Positions 53,966 to 62,281 of a stretch of 64,000 bases of DNA are shown piece after piece. This DNA comes from CAJQQK01 sp965224225. GTDB lineage: Bacteria; Pseudomonadota; Alphaproteobacteria; Rhizobiales; Hyphomicrobiaceae. Below the pieces are notes generated by a model. That model made no database searches, was not told the DNA's origin, and saw nothing but the letters and a program-made list of their open reading frames with translations. The position numbers and the translations under genes were made by a program. Location of the stretch: positions 310,001 through 374,000 of the forward strand of contig CBDCZF010000020.1 of the NCBI GenBank assembly GCA_965224225.1, in the 5' to 3' direction. Positions within the stretch are counted from its first letter, which is position 1; the number at the start of each line of letters is the position of its first letter.

Positions 53966-55186
53966 ATGGGGACGAATTCTGCTGCCTTAAGTGGCGTGCG
54001 CGTGCTTGATCTTTCTCAGTTTGAGGCAGGTCCCGCCTGCACCGAGGTTCTCGCCTGGATGGGTGCTGAAGTCGTCAAGATCGAGAACCCCGCAGGTGGC
54101 GATCAACTACGCAGACTGGGTTCTGTCGATGGCAAGACGGATTCGCACTTCTTTGTGCTCTTCAATTCCAACAAGAAGAGTATGACCTGCAATCTCAAAT
54201 CCGAGCGCGGGATTGATCTGATCAAGGACCTGGCGCGCAAGGCGGATGTGGTCATAGAAAACTTCGGCCCTGGCGTCATCGAAGGTCTCGGCCTCAGTTA
54301 CGAAGAGCTCCGCGACGTCAATCCGGCGATTATATACGCCCAGCTCAAAGGCTTTGCAGCAGGAAGCCCATACCAGGATTTCCTGGCATTCGACATGATC
54401 GGCCAGGCGACAAGTGGGATCATGTCGGTCACCGGTGAGGCCGACGGCAAGCCGGTCAAGCCGGGCCCTAACTTTGCTGATACCGGCACGGGTATGCTCA
54501 TGGCCATCTCCATCCTTGGCGCGCTCTATCAGAAACAGGCGACCGGTGAAGGCCAGCATCTTACTGTAGCCATGCAGGATGCCATGCTGCAGTATGCCCG
54601 GTTTCCCTTGTCCGATTTCATGGCGACAGGGCAGGCGCCGGCACGCTCAGCAGAAGGCATCATCACCGGTGGAAATGCGCCGATGGGTCTCTTCCCCTGC
54701 CATCCTGGCGGCGCCAACGACTTCGTCTATATCTACGTCAACCGCGCCAACAACCGGCAATGGCACCGTCTCTTGGAACTGATCGGGCATCCCGGGCTGG
54801 TAGACGACGCGCGCTTCGAGACTGCCTCGGACCGCTTCCTCCACAAGGCTGAGATCGATCGCCTTATCGTTCCTTGGACCCGCCAGCGTTCCAAATCCGA
54901 AGCGATGGAAATCTTGGGCGGAGCCGGCGTACCGGCGGGCGCTGTGTTTGATTACAAAGAGCTTTCCGAGAATCCCGACTTCGAGAAGCGCGGCATCTTT
55001 CAATGGATTGATCATCCGACTTTGGGGAGAACCAGAATGTTGGCTTGGCCGGTACAGATGTCGGGTCACAAAGTGGAACTCGAGGCTGCACCATTGCTCG
55101 GTGAGCATACAGAAGCAGTGCTTGTAGAATGGCTTGGATTATCGGCTGTTGAGATCACACAGTTGAAGAGCAACGGTGCCATCTAA
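53966..55186 (+). CDS. Class III (CaiB/BaiF family) CoA-transferase
   Basis: 406 aa. LSGVRVLDLSQFEAGPACTE, AWMGAEVVKIENPAGGDQLR and the catalytic Asp in NFADTGTGMLMA are present. It resembles the formyl-CoA/succinyl-CoA:acid branch. It is the third gene of a co-directional CoA-transferase/carboxyltransferase group and convergent with the glutaredoxin-like gene. Confidence 0.93.
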   Translation: MGTNSAALSGVRVLDLSQFEAGPACTEVLAWMGAEVVKIENPAGGDQLRRLGSVDGKTDSHFFVLFNSNKKSMTCNLKSERGIDLIKDLARKADVVIENFGPGVIEGLGLSYEELRDVNPAIIYAQLKGFAAGSPYQDFLAFDMIGQATSGIMSVTGEADGKPVKPGPNFADTGTGMLMAISILGALYQKQATGEGQHLTVAMQDAMLQYARFPLSDFMATGQAPARSAEGIITGGNAPMGLFPCHPGGANDFVYIYVNRANNRQWHRLLELIGHPGLVDDARFETASDRFLHKAEIDRLIVPWTRQRSKSEAMEILGGAGVPAGAVFDYKELSENPDFEKRGIFQWIDHPTLGRTRMLAWPVQMSGHKVELEAAPLLGEHTEAVLVEWLGLSAVEITQLKSNGAI

Positions 55187-55211
55187 CGCTCGCCCGATTG
55201 TCAACAATCGC

Positions 55212-55460
55212 TCAGATGTTCAATAGTTCCCGCACCTTGTCCTGGGTCAGGGCGTTGCCGGCATAGAACTGGCCATCGACTTCCAGGGCCGGCGTCGAGC
55301 GAATGCGCGCCTCATCGAGCCGATCCTGCGCATCTTCATCCATCATCAGGTCGCGGACCCGATAAGCGACACCGTGCGACGTCAGAAAGCGTTTTAGTTG
55401 TTCACAAGGCGCGCAGAACGGCGATGTGTAGACCACGATGTCACGATCTTCCGTCGCCAT
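55212..55460 (-). CDS. Glutaredoxin-like redox protein
   Basis: 82 aa from the ATG at 55460, with GAGG about 8 bases before it; a longer 102-aa start has no ribosome-binding site and an odd N-terminus. VYTSPFCAPCEQLKRFL gives the C-x-x-C active site, followed by RSTPALEVDG with the cis-Pro of the thioredoxin fold. It is the last gene of a minus-strand run after the predicted selenoprotein (93-bp gap). It could reduce that protein's selenenylsulfide; this is inference. Confidence 0.9.
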   Translation of the reverse strand: MATEDRDIVVYTSPFCAPCEQLKRFLTSHGVAYRVRDLMMDEDAQDRLDEARIRSTPALEVDGQFYAGNALTQDKVRELLNI

Positions 55461-55553
55461 GCGATACCTCATTCGATATATCTTTGCGGCGCAGCGAAGC
55501 TTACCCACGGCCAATCCCAAAAACGAAGGAGACCGGCACGGCGGGTTCCAGCC

Positions 55554-56438
55554 TCAGACCTTACCTTCCGCCTTGAGCTGGCGGTAGGCCTCCTTGCGGG
55601 CCAGCCATTCGGCTTTGGTCTTCTCGTCCTGCCACGGCTGCGCTTCCGTGAACACGAGGCGTTTCCATTCTTCGCCCTTGCTCCACTGGTAGTCAGGCTG
55701 AACGGTTGTGCGTGGTCTTTCGGCGGTTTCCAGAAGATCGAGAGCGACCTGGAAAATGTGGCGCTGCTGCTCGACGTTCCATGGTTCTCCGCACGGACTG
55801 CCAAGCGGAAAATCGACGAACGCGAAGCGGGCGACACCGCAGTGTTCGACAATGTCCCTGGCGGCGCCGATCACAACAGTTGGGATGCCATTTGCTTCAA
55901 GATGCCTGCTGATCAGACTCACGGTCTGATGGCAGACCGGTCAGACAGGCACCATGATCATGGCGTCAAGTTCATCGCGCCGGGCAAAGTTAAGCGCCTT
56001 GGGAGCCTCCTGCTCCATCACCTTGCGCTGACTGTAGTTGTTGTAGGCACCGTAGAACCAGTCAGGCATCGAACCGATCCGGCCATCGCTGACGGCTTCG
56101 CGCAGACGGTCGACCGGGTAGTAGGCGTTCACATCATCAAGATGTGTTGCGTTGCGGTCGAAAGACTTTGTGCGGCTGTAGAACCTTTCCGTGGGCACGT
56201 TCGCTGGGATCTGGTAAACGCCGCGGAAATCTTCCTCGCTGATCGGGTCGTCCTCGTTTTCCGGATCGAACTTTACCGCAACTTCGCTCGTGCCAATCAG
56301 GCCAACTCGGCATTCCGACAATGGCTTGCTAAGTGGCGTAAAGGGCACGTCATCGAAATGCGCCCATTGGTAAGCCTTTTCATAGCCCTGGCGAAGATAG
56401 TCTTCGCGGGTTCTGTCGATGTAGCGTACGTGTTCCAT
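55554..56438 (-). CDS. Predicted selenoprotein, GrdB/PrdB-like (in-frame TGA = selenocysteine)
   Basis: 294 codons in one frame, read through a TGA at 55941-55943 (residue 166). The sequence around it is IMVPV-U-PVC-HQTVSL, a U-x-x-C redox motif; both sides continue the same domain. Upstream (SECRVGLIGTSEVAVKF, DVNAYYPVDRLREAV, GRIGSMPDWFYG) and downstream (LEANGIPTVVIGAARDIVEHCG, FVDFPLGSPCGEP) segments fit the glycine/sarcosine/betaine-reductase component-B family, whose members carry Sec at this place. A hairpin with bacterial SECIS geometry follows the TGA directly. Proteobacterial members are thought to be thiol/selenol oxidoreductases and not parts of a true glycine reductase, as no grdA, grdC or prdA is nearby. 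Ordinary annotation would split it into two truncated genes. Confidence 0.88.
55912..55943 (-). promoter_or_regulatory. Candidate bacterial SECIS element after the Sec TGA
   Basis: After the TGA come 10 bases, then AUCAGAC pairs with GUCUGAU around the loop CGUGA (55930-55912), a perfect 7-bp stem. The loop begins 17 nt after the TGA and has G among its first two bases, within the published bacterial SECIS limits (roughly 16-37 nt, G at loop start). An alternative 7-bp hairpin CGGUCUG/CAGACCG (55939-55922, loop CCAU) shares one strand, so the two exclude each other. Confidence 0.75.
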
Positions 56439-56606
56439 CGAGGGCCCTCGTCAGCTGTCAATCCCGGCTCGCAGCGAACCATCACGCACTACACAACCAG
56501 CGTTGAATCGCACAAGCCTGCTAAGGGCGAGCATGGCCGAAACTGCCGACTTGTCAATCGCGTCATGGTGCAATCATCTGATGAATTGGCCACGAACGGC
56601 TGCACC

Positions 56607-58211
56607 CTATGGCTTGACGACGTTAAAGCGTTGGTCGTCGTCGCTTGCCATCTGATTCACGAGATCAATCTCCCAGGCGAGATAGGCGCGCATGGCGCTT
56701 TCCCGGTCTCCGCCGCGTTCGCGCGCCGGCAACCAGACGTCATCGAGCGTATCGGCAATCTGTCCATTTCCAGTTTCCAGCGGATGGCCCGCCGCTATCC
56801 AGGCCTCGGTCCCGCCTGCCAACGCCAGGATTGATTTGCCAGTAGCGGCCGACAATTTCGACGCTGCAATGCGCGCAAGATCTCCATTCGGCGACGTAAG
56901 AACGACACTATCGGCCGCCGGTATGCTGGCGAGCGCAGCGGCTAGGCGCCCCGGCGTGGCAAACCACGCACCGGGGATGTGGCCATTGCGGTACTGCTTC
57001 GAGTATTCAAGATCGATCAGCACTGCTGTGCCATCATCTAGCGCCGACTTGAGATCGCCCTCGGAAATCATACCGGATGTCGCTTTGTCGAGCCCCAAGG
57101 CAAGTGGTGCGTGAGGCCCTGCCACGCGTTCACCGTCCAGATCTTCTAACCTGACCACGGCAACATCTTCCCAGCCCATCTGTTTCAGCCATGATGCGGT
57201 CATGACGCTGCGAACACCGTCCGTATCTGCGAGAACAACGCGTGCGCCCCACGTTGCAAGGTAGTTATCCGTTTCCTGGACCAACTGCCCACCTGGCGCC
57301 GAGCGAATACCCTTGACGTGGCGTGAGCGGTATTCCTCGGGCGCCCGAACATCCAGCACGTAGAGTGATCTGTTTGCGCTTTCTGCGCGCCACTGGGACA
57401 TCGTCCCGGCATCGATACGCGGGATACCAAAACGCTTCGCAATTTTGTCGACTGCGGCAGTGGCAGAACCGGCGCCAGTCTCTGAGACCTCCGGCGGACC
57501 GAGATTGGCGCCTTGCACCACGTCGAAACCTGAAAGATGCCAGGCCATCGTGCCGTCCTTCAACGAGACAACCTTGTTTGGAACACCGGCATTGATCAAA
57601 GACTGCGCGCCAATAATGCTGCGGGTGCGCCCGCCGCAGTTGACGATAATCGTCGTATCCGGAGAGGGTACGAGATCCTTGATGCGGTAGACCAGTTCGG
57701 CACCCGGAACACTGACAGCCGTTGGGATAGAATTGGTGTGGTACTCTTCGAACGAACGGCTGTCGAACACCGCAATATCCTGATTGGTGTCGATTAAATC
57801 CTTGAGTTCGGGGGCTGTGATCCATGGTGTTTCAAGATCATGCTCGACCACCTCGGCAAACGCCTTGCTCGGAACATGCACGCCACTGTAGATGCGATAT
57901 CCGGCAGCCTCCCAGCCCGCGATGCCGCCATCCAAAACAGAGACATCGCCGTAACCAAGCTCGACCATGCGGCTTGCCGCCTTTTCCGCGAGCCCTTCTC
58001 CGTCGTCACACCAAACGACTCGAGCCTGCCGCCTCGGCACCATGTCAGCAGCTAGAACTTCGATGCGCCCCAACGGCATACAGGATGCCATCAGGATATG
58101 GCGCTCACCGAACGCCAACTCTTCGCGAGCATCGAGAAGCGCGATCTCGCCGCCATCGTGCAACGCTCGTTTGAGACCCCGGGCATCGATTGTCTTTACT
58201 ACAGGCGACAT
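56607..58211 (-). CDS. Four-domain rhodanese-like sulfurtransferase
   Basis: 534 aa with four tandem rhodanese folds starting at about residues 10, 130, 270 and 385. Domains 1 and 2 keep a loop cysteine (VVWCDDGEG and IVNCGGRTRS). In domains 3 and 4 the active-site loop reads VLADTDG and VLTSPNG without cysteine, so they are probably structural. Family members transfer sulfane sulfur between thiols, and some bind selenium. It lies 168 bp upstream of the predicted selenoprotein on the same strand and 36 bp downstream of the hydrolase gene. A role in feeding sulfur or selenium to its neighbours is inference. Confidence 0.9.
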   Translation of the reverse strand: MSPVVKTIDARGLKRALHDGGEIALLDAREELAFGERHILMASCMPLGRIEVLAADMVPRRQARVVWCDDGEGLAEKAASRMVELGYGDVSVLDGGIAGWEAAGYRIYSGVHVPSKAFAEVVEHDLETPWITAPELKDLIDTNQDIAVFDSRSFEEYHTNSIPTAVSVPGAELVYRIKDLVPSPDTTIIVNCGGRTRSIIGAQSLINAGVPNKVVSLKDGTMAWHLSGFDVVQGANLGPPEVSETGAGSATAAVDKIAKRFGIPRIDAGTMSQWRAESANRSLYVLDVRAPEEYRSRHVKGIRSAPGGQLVQETDNYLATWGARVVLADTDGVRSVMTASWLKQMGWEDVAVVRLEDLDGERVAGPHAPLALGLDKATSGMISEGDLKSALDDGTAVLIDLEYSKQYRNGHIPGAWFATPGRLAAALASIPAADSVVLTSPNGDLARIAASKLSAATGKSILALAGGTEAWIAAGHPLETGNGQIADTLDDVWLPARERGGDRESAMRAYLAWEIDLVNQMASDDDQRFNVVKP

Positions 58212-58247
58212 GCCTCTTCTCCATCAGAACTTGCTCGGTCTCTCTCG

Positions 58248-58946
58248 TTACAGGCTTAGTTGACGCTTGAAGTGCTCGACCGTTCGATCGCGGGCGATCG
58301 CTGCCTGACTCTCATTGTGCGGCGGATGTCCATAGCGATTGAAACCGTGCTCCGTCCCTGGATAAACGTGGATTTCCACTCGTTGCTCATTCGCGAACTG
58401 CGCTCGGATTGCCTCGAGGGTCTCAGGCGGAACATGAGGATCGTTTTCGGCAAAGTGCATCAGCAGTGGGCAGTTCAGGTGTCCTGCTTCGTCGAGATGC
58501 TCATCTATCTGCACGCCGTAATAGCTCACCGCCGCATCAATATTGTGGCGCACGCTGGAGAGGTACGTGAATTTGCCGCCAAGACAGAAGCCCATGACGC
58601 CAACTTTGCCTGTGCAATCGTCTCTGGTGCGCAGTGCGCTGACCGTATCCTCCAGATCGCGGGCAAACTGATCGGTGTCGAGTTCTGCACGCAGGGACTG
58701 CGCCTTAGCGCGTCCTTCATCCGTGTAGGCGAGGTAGGCACCGGGCTCCTGGCGCCAATAGACGTCCGGGGCAATCACAGCGAAACCGTTAGCGGCGTAG
58801 CCATCGCAAACAGACCGGATGTGCGGATTGGTATTGAAAACCTCCGGCAGCAGGACAATTCCCGGTGCAAATGTCTGACTTGGACGCGCGAGATAGGCTG
58901 CAAAGGACTTGCCGTCCCGCGAACGTATTTGGATCTCTTCTCCCAT
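58248..58946 (-). CDS. Dienelactone hydrolase family protein
   Basis: 232 aa from the ATG at 58946, with GGGAGG just before it; a longer frame upstream lacks a good start. The Cys nucleophile is in MGFCLGGKF, the acid in FAENDPHVP and the His in GTEHGFNRYG, the Cys-Asp-His triad of dienelactone hydrolases. It hydrolyses enol-lactones or related esters. It is first in the minus-strand run with the rhodanese, the selenoprotein and the glutaredoxin-like gene, and divergent from the metallo-hydrolase gene. Confidence 0.92.
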   Translation of the reverse strand: MGEEIQIRSRDGKSFAAYLARPSQTFAPGIVLLPEVFNTNPHIRSVCDGYAANGFAVIAPDVYWRQEPGAYLAYTDEGRAKAQSLRAELDTDQFARDLEDTVSALRTRDDCTGKVGVMGFCLGGKFTYLSSVRHNIDAAVSYYGVQIDEHLDEAGHLNCPLLMHFAENDPHVPPETLEAIRAQFANEQRVEIHVYPGTEHGFNRYGHPPHNESQAAIARDRTVEHFKRQLSL

Positions 58947-59083
58947 GGACTCCTCCCAATCAGTGGCTCTTGATACGGTGTTGGCACCGAACCTGTTGGC
59001 GATGGAGTATACTGTGCCGGCGCGAACCTGGAAGGTTCCTTGAGCATTTATCCGTTCACTCAGACGAGGACATGGGAGGCGCC

Positions 59084-60004
59084 ATGAGCGCGACAGAGAA
59101 CTCTTCAATCAACCAGCGCCCGCCTATTTCTCTGACGCACTTTGGTGCTGCGGGATGGTCCATCACTGATGGCAGCACGACGGTCCTGCTTGACCCCTAT
59201 CTATCGAGAATTCGATTCAAAGGGCGCAAATACGGCCCGCACGATGCAACCGAGGTGCCGGGGGACGAACGGGCCATTGTGCAGATGAATGAGGCGCCGA
59301 CCATTGACAGGGCGACCGTCGATGCGCGTGTCCCACAAGCGGAATACATTCTGCTTTCGCACTCGCATTTCAATCACAGTATGGACGTGCCTTACATTGC
59401 CAAGAAGACCGGCGCCGTTGTCATCGGCACGGAGAGTACGGCGAGCGTTGCTCAAAACGGAGGTGTGCCCGAAGAAAAGACCATTGTCGTCAAAGGCGGT
59501 GAAGACCTCGAGTTTCCAGAACTGTCACTGAGGGTCATACCCAGCCTGCACTCCCCGCTGTCCTGCAAGCTCTATCGTGATTTCGGAACCATCCCGCTGC
59601 AAGAAGAACCGCTAACGCTGGATGAGTACGTTGAAGGTGGGACACTGGCCTATCTGCTGCGCTTTGCAGGCCGCGAGATCCTGCTGTTTGGATCGATGAA
59701 TTACATTGAACGCGAGATGCACGGACTGAGGCCGGATATTGCCGTTATTGCTTCCGCCCCGCCCCGCCTCGACATCCATGACTATACCGGACGCCTGCTC
59801 AGGGCGATCGGCAAGCCTCCGATCGTCATCGCCACGCATTGGGATGACCAGGGACTGCCATTTGGCGCATCACAGGATGCCGCACTATCGCACACAATGC
59901 GGTTCGTTGACGAAGTAAAGTCGGTCAATCCAGCTGCGTCGGTCATTGTGCCATTGCACTTTCAGACGATCCAGATAGAGGAGACAGTCACGGTGACGGA
60001 TTAG
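59084..60004 (+). CDS. UlaG-like metallo-beta-lactamase-fold protein with altered metal site
   Basis: 306 aa from the ATG at 59084 (GGGAGG 5 bases before). LTHFGAAGWSITDGSTTVLLDPYLSR is the UlaG-type start. The first metal motif reads SHSHFNHSMD, with Asn where H-x-H-x-D-H has Asp. Later elements are VIPSLHSP (His), LFGSMNYIE where Gly-Asp is usual, and IATHWDDQG (final His). The protein may bind one metal only or have a changed reaction. It is divergent from the dienelactone hydrolase and may be co-regulated with it. Confidence 0.85.
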   Translation: MSATENSSINQRPPISLTHFGAAGWSITDGSTTVLLDPYLSRIRFKGRKYGPHDATEVPGDERAIVQMNEAPTIDRATVDARVPQAEYILLSHSHFNHSMDVPYIAKKTGAVVIGTESTASVAQNGGVPEEKTIVVKGGEDLEFPELSLRVIPSLHSPLSCKLYRDFGTIPLQEEPLTLDEYVEGGTLAYLLRFAGREILLFGSMNYIEREMHGLRPDIAVIASAPPRLDIHDYTGRLLRAIGKPPIVIATHWDDQGLPFGASQDAALSHTMRFVDEVKSVNPAASVIVPLHFQTIQIEETVTVTD

Positions 60005-60153
60005 TCATTCGATCGATGAATGATCTGACGTTGGCATACATCTTTTGATTATGCAGGTTCATGACGGATAGCAATTGGGCCTTTGCCAGGTAGACCTGAT
60101 AGAATCCAACGGCCAATTTGATTGCAGCACGTATCAGAGAAGGAGCCGAGGGC

Positions 60154-61476
60154 ATGGACCGGACGATGCAAACAAGCGCCTTATCGACGACCAACTCTGA
60201 AGCCATCAGATATATTGATGATGCCGTGCGGGCATTTACGCTCAACTATGGCGACGCAGCTGGATATCTGAAACAAGCGCGCGATGCCGATCCCGACTGC
60301 GTCATGGCAGACTTGATGCAGGCTTGGCTGCTTACGCTTTCAAATGACGGCGTACAAGTTGAGCGTGCACGCGAAATCATTGCCGGCATCACCGCTGAAA
60401 GTCTGACCGACCGAGAATTGCAACATCTCGCGGCGTTACGCCTCGCTGCCAACGGCCAGTGGCCGTCGGCCGTCAACATACTCGACCGCCATCTTATGGA
60501 TGATCCGCACGACCTTGCTGGCCACCAATGCGCGCTGCGACTTGACGGTTATCTTGGTCGCTTCCATCGTGCTGCTGCTCGCTCGGCCAGGGCGTTGCCC
60601 TTTTGGTCGAAGGACGAGCCGGGTTATGGGACAATGCTGTCCTTCTATGGCTTCGGTTTGGAGGAAGCAGGCGACTATGCGCGGGCAGAAGATGTCGGGC
60701 GGGCCGCAGCCGAACTTGAGCCTTATGGTTACTGGCCGCACCACACCGTATCGCATGTTCTGGAAATGACCGGCAGGCCTGACGAGGGCATAGCCTGGAT
60801 GAATGGTCGTGCCCCCTTTTGGTCAGATGCCAAGTGCAACAACCGCGTTCATATCTGGTGGCACAAGGCGCTCTTTCACATTGAACTCGGTCAGTTCGAT
60901 GAATCGCTGGCGATTTACGATGACGATATGTTGGCTGCGATGCGCCCAATCGGTACGCAGCTCTGCAATGCAACGGCACTGCTCTGGCGGCTGGAAACGC
61001 TCGGCGTTGCTGGAGGCGACCGGTGGCACCGTCAGCTCGCGCTTTGGCAACAACAGCTCAGCGGCATGTCGAGCCCGTTCAATGAGATCCACGCCGCGAT
61101 GGCAGCGCTCGGCGCAGACGACAACACTGCCTACGAGACGGTTCTTGCCGGTATGAAGCGGTCGGCCGCAGCGGGCGGGGAACTCGTTGCCGCCTACCGT
61201 GACGTGGCGATACCAGTCGCCGAAGCGATGGCTCACTTCGCCGGGCAGGACTATGGCGCTACCGTTGACGGCCTGCTCGGTGCCAGAGCCGATATCTGGC
61301 GCATGGGCGGCAGCATTGCACAGCGCGACCTTGTGGAATGGACGCTAACCGAAGCAGCAATCCGTGCAGGCAAAAGCAATATCGCGCTGTCACTGTGCAA
61401 TGAAAGGATGGCCAGCAGACCGAAAAGCGCCGTCAATCGTCATTTCCTGGAAGAAGCCAAGACTATCAAGGCCTGA
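60154..61476 (+). CDS. TTC38-like tetratricopeptide-repeat protein
   Basis: 440 aa from the ATG at 60154 (AAGGAG 9 bases before). It is all helical, with TPR-like repeats: AGYLKQARDADPDCVMADLM, LAALRLAANGQWPSAVNILDRHL, YGFGLEEAGDYARAEDVGRAA. The block YGYWPHHTVSHVLEMTGRPDEGIAWM and WWHKALFHIELGQFDESLAIYD are the landmarks of the TTC38 family. The function is not known; the conserved His-rich helices suggest it may bind a ligand or metal. It is cytoplasmic, as no signal is seen. Confidence 0.85.
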   Translation: MDRTMQTSALSTTNSEAIRYIDDAVRAFTLNYGDAAGYLKQARDADPDCVMADLMQAWLLTLSNDGVQVERAREIIAGITAESLTDRELQHLAALRLAANGQWPSAVNILDRHLMDDPHDLAGHQCALRLDGYLGRFHRAAARSARALPFWSKDEPGYGTMLSFYGFGLEEAGDYARAEDVGRAAAELEPYGYWPHHTVSHVLEMTGRPDEGIAWMNGRAPFWSDAKCNNRVHIWWHKALFHIELGQFDESLAIYDDDMLAAMRPIGTQLCNATALLWRLETLGVAGGDRWHRQLALWQQQLSGMSSPFNEIHAAMAALGADDNTAYETVLAGMKRSAAAGGELVAAYRDVAIPVAEAMAHFAGQDYGATVDGLLGARADIWRMGGSIAQRDLVEWTLTEAAIRAGKSNIALSLCNERMASRPKSAVNRHFLEEAKTIKA

Positions 61477-61993
61477 CCGAGTTGCTGCCATCGCGGACAA
61501 TTCATCAATGATCGACACGCATTGGTAGCCCATACGTTTCACTCGCGATGTCGAAGATTTGATCACAATGTCCGTTTGATCAAAGCTTCCACGTAACTTG
61601 GCCGGAGGCGAATACTGCCGCAGAGTCGTCGAAGCGCTCGGCATCTCGCAGATCGCGAGGGCGTGGATGAAAGTCGGGTGAGGAAAGCGCGGGGAGCCGC
61701 GTCTGATGCATCAAAGGCAGTAGATAATCCATCTCTTCGCTCGCATGTCACGAGCGACCTCGAGCCCTTTTCGTCCGGCAATACTATCCAGCTGGACGGG
61801 CATCGCAAGCAGCTCAACGTCGATCCGGCAGACACTCCTACGAAGCTTAGCCGCCAAAGAGCACGATTACCTTCGTCATCGTGATGAATGCGTCTGCTGG
61901 ACTTGCCTCACGTCTTCGCATGCCTGAACGTCGTATTGACTGTGCCCTGACTGAAAAGGGCCACGTCTCGGCATTCGGCCCAAGGAACAAGCA
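61477..61993. other. Intergenic region before the altronate-dehydratase-type genes
   Basis: 517 bp. Short frames exist on both strands, but none has a recognised product or good start. The region ends with GGAACAAGCA before the small-subunit ATG and presumably carries the promoter of the sugar-acid genes. No operator was identified. Confidence 0.45.
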
Positions 61994-62281
61994 ATGGACA
62001 CAATCGTCGTAATGAAACCCGGCGACAACGTCGCAACGTGCCTCAAGGACTTGGCTGCTGGGGAGGTCGCTGAGGTAAGTATCGATGGCAGCCGTAAATC
62101 CGTGAAGCTCAAAGGCGACATTCCCTTCGGCCACAAGATTGCGATCGTCGATATAGTCGAAGGTGGCGAAGTGCTCAAGTATGACCAAGTCATAGGCGTT
62201 GCATCACAACCAATCACTACCGGTGAACACGTCCACGTACATAACGTTGAGAGCAAACGCGCGAGAGGGGACAAGCCATGA
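61994..62281 (+). CDS. Altronate/galactarate-dehydratase-type small subunit (SAF domain)
   Basis: 95 aa, a lone SAF domain: KPGDNVATCLKDLAAGEVAEVS, IPFGHKIAIVDI and VIGVASQPITTGEHVHVHNV. It corresponds to the N-terminal part of UxaA/GarD and works with the large subunit encoded next, overlapping it by ATGA. The pair dehydrates an aldonic or aldaric acid. Confidence 0.92.
   Translation: MDTIVVMKPGDNVATCLKDLAAGEVAEVSIDGSRKSVKLKGDIPFGHKIAIVDIVEGGEVLKYDQVIGVASQPITTGEHVHVHNVESKRARGDKP

Noticed and set aside
55398..56834. 478-codon plus-strand frame across the selenoprotein gene
   Set aside because: It is a shadow of high-GC coding sequence; the minus strand carries the recognisable GrdB-like, glutaredoxin-like and rhodanese products.
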